Assembly (NCBI GenBank): GCA_025355005.1
Contig: JANXLV010000114.1
Coordinates: 1-45,945, forward strand
DNA from: Myxococcales bacterium
GTDB lineage: Bacteria > Myxococcota_A > Polyangia > Polyangiales > Polyangiaceae
Reading direction: 5' to 3'
DNA length: 45,945 nucleotides
A program made the translations under genes and the position numbers. Numbering within the stretch: the first letter of the stretch is position 1; each line of letters opens with the position of its first letter. The notes under the pieces were generated by a model, which saw only the letters and a list, made by a program, of their open reading frames with translations, had not been told where the DNA came from and ran no database searches. Shown one piece after another: positions 23,688 through 32,092 of the stretch.

Positions 23688-24788
23688 ATGGCGGTCGAGA
23701 TCGGCATCGTTTGTGGGCAGTGCGAGGCGTACAACGTCCTCCTCTCCTCGACGTGTCTCTCCTGCAATCACTCGCTCGCGCTGTTCACGCACCAGAGCGG
23801 CGGGCATTCGATCTCACGCTCGCCCGCGCCGAGTCAGCAACGTCCCATCGCGCCCGCGCTGCAGCCCCGAGGCTCGCCCGGCGCCGTCGCAGCGAGCGCG
23901 AGCGGCTCGACCAGACCAGATGGTGGCGATCCCGCCGCCGAACCCCAAAGACCCCGGCGCTCTTCGATGGCGCCCGCCCCGCGAAAGACTCAGGAGGAGC
24001 TCATGGAACAAGCAAGGAACTTCGTGTGCCGCTCGTGCTCGACCCCCGTGCCGATGGGGCACAAGTTCTGCGGTCGATGCGGCGCGCCCGTTCCGCCCGA
24101 GATCCTGAGCGCCCGCACGCAGTTCTTCGGGCAGCTCCAGGCGCCCGGAAAGGCGAAGCTGATCCTCATCCGCGGCGAAGGCGTCGAGGGGCTCTCCTAC
24201 CAGCTCAACGCCGAGCAGCACATCGTCGGTCGCAACGGACAGCTTGTTTTCCCGGATGATCCGTACGTGTCGCCGAAGCATGCGAACTTCTTCTATCGCC
24301 AGAACAAGCTCGTCGTGAAGGACGAGGGCTCGCTCAACGGCGTCTACATTCGCGTGCGCCAGCCGGTGGAGCTCGCGTCGGGCGACTTCTTCCTCGCGGG
24401 CGAGCAGGTCTTCCGCATGGACGCGACGGCGAAGGCGAACGATCAGCCAGGACCGGATGGAACCTTCTTCTACTCGTCGCCGAAGCACCAGACGCTCTTC
24501 CGCATCACGCAGCTGCTGCAAGGCGGCGCACCCGGCATGACCGTCTGCGCACGCGGCGCGTCGCTCCAGATCGGTCGCGAGGGCAGTGAGCTGAACTTCC
24601 CGGCGGACCTCTACATGAGCGCCAACCACTGCAAGATCGAGGAGTCCAGCGGCAAGTTCCAGCTGTCCGACGCCAGCAGCCGCAACGGCACGTACGTCCG
24701 CCTCAAGGCCGAGCGCGAGCTCGCACACGGCGACTACCTCTTCGTAGGCCGCAAGCTCCTCCGCGTAGAAATCACAGCCGCCGCGTAG
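23688..24788 (+). CDS. Double zinc-ribbon, double FHA-domain protein
   Basis: 366 aa. An N-terminal zinc ribbon (Cys9, Cys12, Cys23, Cys26) is followed by a disordered Ser/Pro/Ala linker, and a second ribbon has Cys114, Cys117, Cys128, Cys131. FHA domain 1 is at about 157-245 (VGRNG 180-184; Ser195 and His198 in SPKH; LNG 216-218). FHA domain 2 is at about 285-362 (IGREG, SANHCKIEE, SSRNGTYV). FHA domains bind phosphothreonine, so it is a likely cytosolic reader of Ser/Thr kinase signals; two Hanks kinases are encoded in this window. Last gene of the plus-strand signalling run, 25 bp after the S26-like gene. Confidence 0.92.
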   Translation: MAVEIGIVCGQCEAYNVLLSSTCLSCNHSLALFTHQSGGHSISRSPAPSQQRPIAPALQPRGSPGAVAASASGSTRPDGGDPAAEPQRPRRSSMAPAPRKTQEELMEQARNFVCRSCSTPVPMGHKFCGRCGAPVPPEILSARTQFFGQLQAPGKAKLILIRGEGVEGLSYQLNAEQHIVGRNGQLVFPDDPYVSPKHANFFYRQNKLVVKDEGSLNGVYIRVRQPVELASGDFFLAGEQVFRMDATAKANDQPGPDGTFFYSSPKHQTLFRITQLLQGGAPGMTVCARGASLQIGREGSELNFPADLYMSANHCKIEESSGKFQLSDASSRNGTYVRLKAERELAHGDYLFVGRKLLRVEITAAA

Positions 24789-24812
24789 AGACAGCTCTCA
24801 GCGGGTTTTTTT
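24787..24812 (+). terminator. Weak terminator after the FHA gene
   Basis: GAGA-CAGC-TCTC (24788-24799) overlaps the FHA gene stop and is followed after six bases by seven T (24806-24812). The stem is only 4 bp and the T-tract lies in the Lys codons of the convergent regulator gene, so support is modest. Confidence 0.3.
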
Positions 24813-25433
24813 GGCTGGTTTGTCGGTCAGGCCGAGGGCTATTCGGGCGGCAGCAGCCAGCGACGTGATGAGGTCCATCGGGACCACGTCGAGGAGCGCT
24901 TCGAGATCGATCGGGCCGTCTGCGCCTGGGATGACGCTCTCGAAGAGCATGGCGAAGCGCTCGTACTTTGCCTTCAGATCCTTCAGCTTTGCGCGGAGGG
25001 CGCGGGCGTCGGCGGTGTCGTCGTCGCCGAGCAGGTCGAGCGCCTTCTGCGAGAGCTGCACCTTGTCGACCACCACGCGCCGCAGACGCGACACGTACGC
25101 GCCCACGACGACGTCAGGGTATTTTCCGCGCAGCGCGAAGCTGTCGTGACGCGCGCCGGCCTCGCGCTGTCGCGTGACGATGCCCGCGGCCTCGAGTCCG
25201 CGGAGGTTCGCGAAGATGTTGCTCTTGGAGCGACCGAGCTCGCGTGAGAGCTCGTCCATCGAGAGCGGCCCGTCGGAGATGTACATCGCCGCGACGATCT
25301 GCCCGGCCAGGCGCGTGAGGCCTGGAAAGCTCTCTGCGATCTCGCGACCGACACCCTCGAGCAGCGTGGTGCGCGCGAGCCTGACTCTATCTTCGGACTT
25401 CGTCCCGCGTTCGCCTGCGGCCGCCTTCGCCAT
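24798..25433 (-). CDS. GbsR/MarR-type transcriptional regulator
   Basis: 211 aa. The winged-helix DNA-binding region is at about 35-100: LTRLAGQIVAAMYISDGPLSMDELSRELGRSKSNIFANLRGLEAAGIVTRQREAGARHDSFAL. The GxSKSNIxxNLRxL recognition helix and wing are typical of the GbsR family. The C-terminal part is helical (about 120-170), probably for dimerisation. In other bacteria GbsR-type proteins control osmolyte or envelope genes; the target here is unknown. It starts 11 bp downstream of the pcnB-like gene, so the two may be cotranscribed. The T-rich stretch at its end codes for the KKTR tail. Confidence 0.88.
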   Translation of the reverse strand: MAKAAAGERGTKSEDRVRLARTTLLEGVGREIAESFPGLTRLAGQIVAAMYISDGPLSMDELSRELGRSKSNIFANLRGLEAAGIVTRQREAGARHDSFALRGKYPDVVVGAYVSRLRRVVVDKVQLSQKALDLLGDDDTADARALRAKLKDLKAKYERFAMLFESVIPGADGPIDLEALLDVVPMDLITSLAAAARIALGLTDKPAKKTR

Positions 25434-25444
25434 CCGGGTCGGCC

Positions 25445-26812
25445 TTAGCGGTGACGGGCCGTGCGCTCGGTGCGGCGGTAGGCGGGGCTCCGACCGTAGC
25501 CGGGCCGTGCGATCGCGGCGGGCGCGAGCGCGAGGACCTCTTCGCGCATGGCGTGGACCGAGTCGAGCGGCTGATCGCGCGCCATCAGATCCAGCTCCAG
25601 TGTCTCGAGCGCGACGCCGATGAGCTCCGACCGCGCGAAGCGGCCGACGCGACCCGGGCGCAGCCGCGGCAGCACGCCGAGGATCCTGCGCAGGCCGTCA
25701 ACGATCCGCCGCGGCATCGCGATGCGCTCCACGATCGGCTCGAGGAAATCCGCCGCAGCGAGCCCCACGTCCTTCGCGCGGAAGGTCGCCTCGGCCAGCG
25801 GCTCGGCAAGGAGCGCGGACCAGAGCACGAGGTCGTCGCGAGGGCCGTCGTGCCGTGTTTTCTGGTCGATCGCCTGCATGCGCTTCCAGAAGCGCTCACC
25901 GCCGCCGCTGGTGGCTTCGTCGTCGTCGAGGAAGGAGGAGAGCTCCGGCAAGAGGATCGCCATCGCGCCGGTCTCCCAGAGGAGCCACATAGCGCGGTGC
26001 GCACCGCCGCCGCGCATCAGGCGCAGGATCTCTTCGTAGATGCGAGGTCGCGCCGCGCGCGAGAGCTCGTCGCGGCACTGCACGATCGCGTCGTACACGC
26101 CCTCGGCGATGCCGAGATCCAGGCGGCTCGCGAACTTGATCGCGCGCAGGATGCGGATCGGGTCCTCACGGAAGCGGACGCGCGGCTCACCGATGGTCTG
26201 GATGACGCGGTGCTGGATGTGCGAGACACCGCCGCACCAGTCGAGCACCTGACGACGATCGAGATCGTAGAACAGCGCGTTGATGGTGAAGTCACGCCGG
26301 ATCGCGTCCTCGTGTGCTTCGCCGAAGACGTTGTCGCTGCGGATGAGGAGGTCGTCCGTGGGGTCGTCGATCTCGACGGGCTCGCCAGCGTCACCACCGC
26401 TCATGTTGGCGGGGTTGCGACGGAACGTGGCGACCTCGACGACCTTGCCGCCGCCGAACAGCACGTGCGCGAGGCGGAAGCGCCGTCCGATGACGCGACA
26501 GTTGCGGAAGAGGCCCTTCACGTCGTCGGGGCGCGCGCTGGTCGCGACGTCGAAGTCCTTCGGCGTGCCATTCAGCATGAGGTCGCGGACGCAACCACCG
26601 ACCAGATAGGCTTCGAAGCCTGCGCGCTCGAGCCGCCGGACGACCTTCGCAGCGTCGGGATCGATACGATCCTCCGGCAACGGGATGTCGTGGCGCTCGA
26701 GGCCTGTTCCGGTGTGCCTCTCTTCGAGCGGCTTTACTTCGGGCGCCTCGTCCTCGATCCGGAACGACGGGAGGTCAGGAGGCGGGGGGTGGTTGGTGTT
26801 GGATCGGCCCAT
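25445..26812 (-). CDS. pcnB: tRNA nucleotidyltransferase / poly(A) polymerase family (PcnB-like)
   Basis: 455 aa. Nucleotidyltransferase core: YLVGGCVRDLMLNGTPKDFDVATSA (about 69-93; GG at 72-73, metal-binding Asp86 and Asp88), then the RRDFTINAL motif and the RFREDPIRILRAIKFASRLDLGI neck. A long Arg-rich C-terminal tail (RPGYGRSPAYRRTERTARHR) replaces the HD domain, as in bacterial PcnB, which adds poly(A) tails to RNA. CCA-adding enzymes share the core, so the choice of PcnB rests on length and tail and is not certain. It starts with ATG 26812 after a Pro-rich N-terminal extension. Confidence 0.88.
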   Translation of the reverse strand: MGRSNTNHPPPPDLPSFRIEDEAPEVKPLEERHTGTGLERHDIPLPEDRIDPDAAKVVRRLERAGFEAYLVGGCVRDLMLNGTPKDFDVATSARPDDVKGLFRNCRVIGRRFRLAHVLFGGGKVVEVATFRRNPANMSGGDAGEPVEIDDPTDDLLIRSDNVFGEAHEDAIRRDFTINALFYDLDRRQVLDWCGGVSHIQHRVIQTIGEPRVRFREDPIRILRAIKFASRLDLGIAEGVYDAIVQCRDELSRAARPRIYEEILRLMRGGGAHRAMWLLWETGAMAILLPELSSFLDDDEATSGGGERFWKRMQAIDQKTRHDGPRDDLVLWSALLAEPLAEATFRAKDVGLAAADFLEPIVERIAMPRRIVDGLRRILGVLPRLRPGRVGRFARSELIGVALETLELDLMARDQPLDSVHAMREEVLALAPAAIARPGYGRSPAYRRTERTARHR

Positions 26813-26916
26813 AAGCTTGCGAGATCACGAAAGTACTCTAGGTACCCTACCAGTGTAGGCGCCGTTCCGCAATCGGGCCGGAACCGGTGTTGTATCGCCG
26901 TGGTATCATAGCGGCT

Positions 26917-28326
26917 GTGTCGCTCGAGCCTTCGAGACTAGCCGACTTCCGGCTTGCCGGTGCGTTGGGCGCAGGGGCGACCGCGAAGGTCTTCGACGCT
27001 GTCCATATTGCGACCGGACGGCCCGTTGCGATCAAGATGCTCGAGCCTTCGGCCCGCGGCAGCGAGCTCCGTGAGCGCTTTGCACGGGAGGCCCTCTTCC
27101 TCGCGAACGTCACCAGCCAGCATGTGAGCAGGATCCTTGGATATGGGTTCGATCAGGGCCAGCCCTTCCTGGTCCTCGAACGCCTCGTCGGAGAGACCCT
27201 GGACGCCAAGCTTCGTCGCGACGGCCCCGTGCCTCCGACGCTCGCGTACTCGTGGATCGAGCAGCTCCTCGCAGGCGTGAGGGACATCCACGCCGCCAAC
27301 GTCATCCACCGCGATCTCAAGCCCGCGAACATCTTCATCCAGCGCGAAGGCTCGCGCGAGATCGTGAAGGTCATCGACTTCGGCGTCGCGCGCCTCCTCG
27401 AGGCGGCAGATGATGGCTCGCAGGGGCTCACCTCCGCGTCGCACCTGCTCGGCAGCGTCGGCTACATGGCGCCCGAGCAGTTTGCACAGGCCTCCAAGGT
27501 CACGCCGGCCGCAGACCTCTACGCGGTGGGCGTCGTGATCTTCCGGATGATCACGGGGCAGCTTCCGTTCGTGAGCAAGCAGATCGAGGCCGTGATCCGC
27601 ATGAAACGCGAGAAGGATCCGCCCCCACTCTCGACGATGCCGGGCGCGCCCTCTCGCGCGCAGCTCGATTGGTTCGTCGGCAAATGTCTGTCGCGCGATC
27701 TCACGCAGCGGTTCCAGTCCAGCCGCGAGGCGCTCGACTTCTGGGTCCGCATCCGTCCCACCTTCGAGCTCGAGGAGGACCTGACCACCAACGTCGACAA
27801 GCCGCGCTCGTGGCACACGCCACCATCGGAGGCCGCGCCACGAACCGGGATCGCGCAGGCCTATGCTCCGCCTCCTCCTCCGCATGCGCCCTCTGCACCC
27901 GTGGGGTCGGTCCCGTCGCCCGGCTTTCATCCCAAGCCGCCGGCCACCAAGATGCCCCCCCCGGCTCCTTCGTTCCAGCCTCGCTCGTTCTCACCGGACT
28001 CGTTCGTGCGCACGCCCACGATCAGCACCATCCCGGAAGCTCACGGCCCGATGACGATGCTGAGCCCCGGCCAGCCATCCAAGTTCGAGGCTCCCAAGCT
28101 CGAGCGACCGACGTACGAGCGCAACCCGGACCCAGGGCCCCAGTCGCGGACAGGCGTCGACATCGAGTCGCCCGCGGCCGTGTCCGTCCCGGCGTCGTGG
28201 GAGGTGTCCTTCGAGGAGGTCCCCGAGGCGTATGACGAATGGGACGCGGTGACCGAGAAGCGGAAGGCGCCGGACTTTGCGCGGCTCGAGCGTGAGGCGC
28301 ACGAACGGAAGAAAAACAAGCCCTGA
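26917..28326 (+). CDS. Ser/Thr protein kinase with Pro-rich C-terminal tail
   Basis: 469 aa from GTG 26917 (GTG 26887 in frame adds 10 residues). Kinase domain about 10-275: glycine loop GAGATAKVF (18-26), Lys40 (AIK), HRDLKPAN (131-138, Asp133), DFG (154-156), GSVGYMAPEQ. All catalytic residues are present. The C-terminal half is low complexity, rich in Pro/Ser/Ala, and ends in a charged segment with a Lys/Arg tail. No membrane helix is seen, so it should be cytosolic, unlike the kinase at 2.1 kb. TATCAT at 26903-26908 just before GTG 26917 could be a -10 element for a very short leader. It precedes dnaK by 180 bp. Confidence 0.93.
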   Translation: MSLEPSRLADFRLAGALGAGATAKVFDAVHIATGRPVAIKMLEPSARGSELRERFAREALFLANVTSQHVSRILGYGFDQGQPFLVLERLVGETLDAKLRRDGPVPPTLAYSWIEQLLAGVRDIHAANVIHRDLKPANIFIQREGSREIVKVIDFGVARLLEAADDGSQGLTSASHLLGSVGYMAPEQFAQASKVTPAADLYAVGVVIFRMITGQLPFVSKQIEAVIRMKREKDPPPLSTMPGAPSRAQLDWFVGKCLSRDLTQRFQSSREALDFWVRIRPTFELEEDLTTNVDKPRSWHTPPSEAAPRTGIAQAYAPPPPPHAPSAPVGSVPSPGFHPKPPATKMPPPAPSFQPRSFSPDSFVRTPTISTIPEAHGPMTMLSPGQPSKFEAPKLERPTYERNPDPGPQSRTGVDIESPAAVSVPASWEVSFEEVPEAYDEWDAVTEKRKAPDFARLEREAHERKKNKP

Positions 28327-28358
28327 TCACGAATCGTGCCGCCCTTTCACGTTGGGCG

Positions 28359-28410
28359 TTGACGTCTCCCCTGGTGTGATTAGCTTGCCCGAGACGACGT
28401 CGTCGGTCTC
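28359..28410 (+). promoter_or_regulatory. Putative dnaK promoter with operator-like palindrome
   Basis: TTGACG (28359-28364), a 16-bp spacer and TAGCTT (28381-28386) form a passable sigma-70-type promoter. Immediately downstream lies the perfect 12-bp palindrome GACGACGTCGTC (28393-28404), within a wider GAGAC-N10-GTCTC dyad (391-395/406-410 of 28 kb). The position, at or just after the start of transcription, suits a repressor site. It is not a CIRCE element. The rest of the gap (28327-28506) shows only the ribosome-binding site GGAGG at 28492-28496. Confidence 0.4.
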
Positions 28411-28506
28411 ACTGGCAAAAGGGCGAAACTAATGGCTCTTCCCGAGGGCCCATTCTAGTTGGCATCGTCCGCAACAGTCGTAAACGGTCTCGGAGGCTAT
28501 ATCGTC

Positions 28507-30435
<1,929 letters not shown>

Positions 30436-30479
30436 AGGTCGGTCGCTCCATCTCGCGCGCGGGATGACGATACATGACC

Positions 30480-30534
30480 GGCGGTGCTTTGCAGTGATGC
30501 GGGCGCCGCCGTTCGCTTTTGTGCTTGTTTTTTT
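30480..30534 (+). terminator. Intrinsic terminator downstream of dnaK
   Basis: GGCGGTGC (30480-30487) pairs with GCGCCGCC (30503-30510), one G-U pair, 15-base loop. It is followed by a T-rich run (30517-30534) ending in seven consecutive T (30528-30534). It lies 44 bp after the dnaK stop. Confidence 0.5.
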
Positions 30535-30547
30535 CGGTGAAACGCTT

Positions 30548-30579
30548 GTCACCAGATCTGGTGACGCTGTTGGGGTGAC
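30548..30579. promoter_or_regulatory. Perfect 18-bp palindrome plus half-site upstream of a lipoprotein gene
   Basis: GTCACCAGATCTGGTGAC (30548-30565) is a perfect 18-bp palindrome. A further GGTGAC half-site sits at 30574-30579 and a GGTGA at 30536-30540. It lies about 96 bp upstream of the lipoprotein start, in a non-coding gap after the dnaK terminator, as expected for a dimeric repressor or activator site. No T-tract follows, so a terminator role is unlikely. Confidence 0.5.
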
Positions 30580-30660
30580 AGGCAGCGCGCGAATGCATGA
30601 GCGCTTGCCGTCGTCTTACTCCCCGTATCCAAACAACACCCCCTCCGGAGGTTCTTCGTC

Positions 30661-31146
30661 ATGCGTCTCTTCGCCATTGCCACCGTCGTCGTTTCGTTCG
30701 CTGTCTCCGCCTGCTCCGCGGGCAACGCCGGTGGGTCGACCACCAACGGCAATCAGGGCAATGGCGCGGGTAGCAACGGCGCTGCCAGCGGCACTGGTAG
30801 CAATGGCGGCACCGCGACTGGCAACGGCGGCGCGACGTGTGACGGCGCGTGCGGGCTCTACCTGGGGTGCAAGGGCATCGACACCGCGGACAACCACCAG
30901 AGCTGCGTGAGCCAGTGCGCCACGCAGAACCACACCCAGGACGAGCTCTCCAAGTTCGTCTCGCTCGACTGCGCGGACGCCGTCGCGCTGATCGATGGTC
31001 CCCCGGCGCCCCCCAACAACAACACGGGCGGCTCCAGCGGTTCGTCGTGTGACCGTTGCCAGTGGGATGGCTCGTCGTGCATCTGGCTCTCGCCCAATGC
31101 GCCCGTCACGCCCGCGTGCGACGCGAACTGCTGCCCCGGTCACTGA
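30661..31146 (+). CDS. Cys-rich lipoprotein with Gly/Asn/Ser linker
   Basis: 161 aa. The short signal peptide (FAIATVVVSFAVSAC) ends in the lipobox VSAC at residue 18. A Gly/Asn/Ser/Thr-rich linker (residues 19-58) follows, then a compact domain with about 12 Cys (TCDGACGLYLGCKG, SCVSQCATQ, LDCADAV, SCDRCQWDGSSCIW, ACDANCCPGH), probably disulfide-bonded. CGGAGG directly upstream (30645-30650) supports ATG 30661. It has its own leader with an 18-bp palindrome, and a hairpin terminator overlaps its stop. No family recognised; likely a surface or outer-membrane lipoprotein. Confidence 0.8.
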   Translation: MRLFAIATVVVSFAVSACSAGNAGGSTTNGNQGNGAGSNGAASGTGSNGGTATGNGGATCDGACGLYLGCKGIDTADNHQSCVSQCATQNHTQDELSKFVSLDCADAVALIDGPPAPPNNNTGGSSGSSCDRCQWDGSSCIWLSPNAPVTPACDANCCPGH

Positions 31147-31166
31147 GCGACTCGCTCCAGTTTTTT
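31145..31166 (+). terminator. Intrinsic terminator overlapping the lipoprotein stop codon
   Basis: GAGCG (31145-31149), loop ACT, CGCTC (31153-31157), CAG spacer, then six T (31161-31166). The stem includes the last two bases of the TGA stop. A compact but complete rho-independent terminator, which insulates the lipoprotein gene from the HDOD gene 44 bp downstream. Confidence 0.6.
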
Positions 31167-31190
31167 CGACAGTCGCCGTTCCGTCGATCG

Positions 31191-32030
31191 ATGATGCACC
31201 GAAGCACGGCGCTCGCCGCCCCCGAGATCACGGGAAAAGAGGTGCTCGCGTGTGCGAAGGCGGCCCTCAACGCGCCCGGCTATCAGCTCCCCGTGCTGCC
31301 CGACATGGCCATCAAGCTCATCGAGCTCACGCGGCGACCCGACACCGAGATCATGCACGTGGTTCGTCTGATGGAGCAGGACCCGCTGATCGCCGCGAAG
31401 GTTCTGGCCGTCGCGCAGTCCGCGTTCTTTTCGCGCGGCGCCCGCGTCACCTCGCTGCGGGATGCGGTCATGCGTCTCGGGATGGAGGAGCTGGGTCTTC
31501 TCTTCTTCGAGATCACCGCATCCGTTCGCATCTTCCGCGCGCCTGGCTTCGAGCGATACATGGGATCCCTTCGCCGTCACTCCAGCATGACCGCGCAGCT
31601 CGCACGGCTGGTCTGCAGGCAGACGTCCGTGATGGATGAGTACGCCTTCATGTGCGCGCTGCTACACGACGTGGGAATAGCCGCGGGCGCTGCGGCCGTC
31701 GGGAAGGGCGTCCCGGCCGAGATCGCGTGGCCTGCGATCCTCGAGGTGCACGGAGAGATCGGGGCGATGCTCACGCAGGCGTGGAGGCTGCCCGCGGATG
31801 TGACGCTCGTTACGCAGCGCCATCACTCGCTCGGCAGCGATGGCTTCGCGCATCCCGTGGCGTGCGCGATCGCGATCGCCGAGTGGCTGGCCTCGGAGCA
31901 AGGTTTCGCTCTCGACGGCGAGACGGCCGACGCGCGACCGGAAGCGGAGCTCGCGCTTCTTGGCGTGACTGAGTCCATGCTGACCCAGCTTGGTGTCGAC
32001 GCCGCGGCGATCGCGCAGCGTATGGGCTGA
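31191..32030 (+). CDS. HDOD-domain signalling protein
   Basis: 279 aa from ATG 31191 (ATG 31194 also possible). The HDOD fold covers most of the protein: LPVLPDMAIKLIELTRRPDTEIMHVVRLMEQDPLIAAKVLAVAQSAFFSRGARVTSLRDAVMRLGMEELGLLFFEI, then the helical second half with CALLHDVGIAAGA and TQRHHSLGSD. HDOD proteins resemble HD-GYP hydrolases but usually lack the metal site and act as regulators in motility or c-di-GMP signalling. The HD pair in LLHDVG is kept here, although the rest of the HD/GYP set is not evident. No receiver or GGDEF domain is fused. A heptamer repeat follows the stop directly. Confidence 0.88.
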   Translation: MMHRSTALAAPEITGKEVLACAKAALNAPGYQLPVLPDMAIKLIELTRRPDTEIMHVVRLMEQDPLIAAKVLAVAQSAFFSRGARVTSLRDAVMRLGMEELGLLFFEITASVRIFRAPGFERYMGSLRRHSSMTAQLARLVCRQTSVMDEYAFMCALLHDVGIAAGAAAVGKGVPAEIAWPAILEVHGEIGAMLTQAWRLPADVTLVTQRHHSLGSDGFAHPVACAIAIAEWLASEQGFALDGETADARPEAELALLGVTESMLTQLGVDAAAIAQRMG

Positions 32031-32079
32031 TCGCACGTCGCACGTCGCACGTCGCACGTCGCACGTCGCACGTCGCACG
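32031..32079. repeat. Heptanucleotide tandem repeat (TCGCACG, 7 units)
   Basis: Seven perfect TCGCACG units begin at the base after the HDOD TGA stop and end 14 bp before the stop of the convergent CxxCH protein gene. The unit is not a multiple of three and lies outside the coding regions. Together with the CGACCT tract at 15.4 kb it is a second perfect short tandem repeat lying at the 3' end of a gene. Confidence 0.9.
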
Positions 32080-32092
32080 TCGCGGGCAAGGC

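Noticed and set aside
32031..32079. CRISPR-like array at 32.0 kb
   Set aside because: Units are 7 bp and contiguous with no spacers, so it is a simple tandem repeat.
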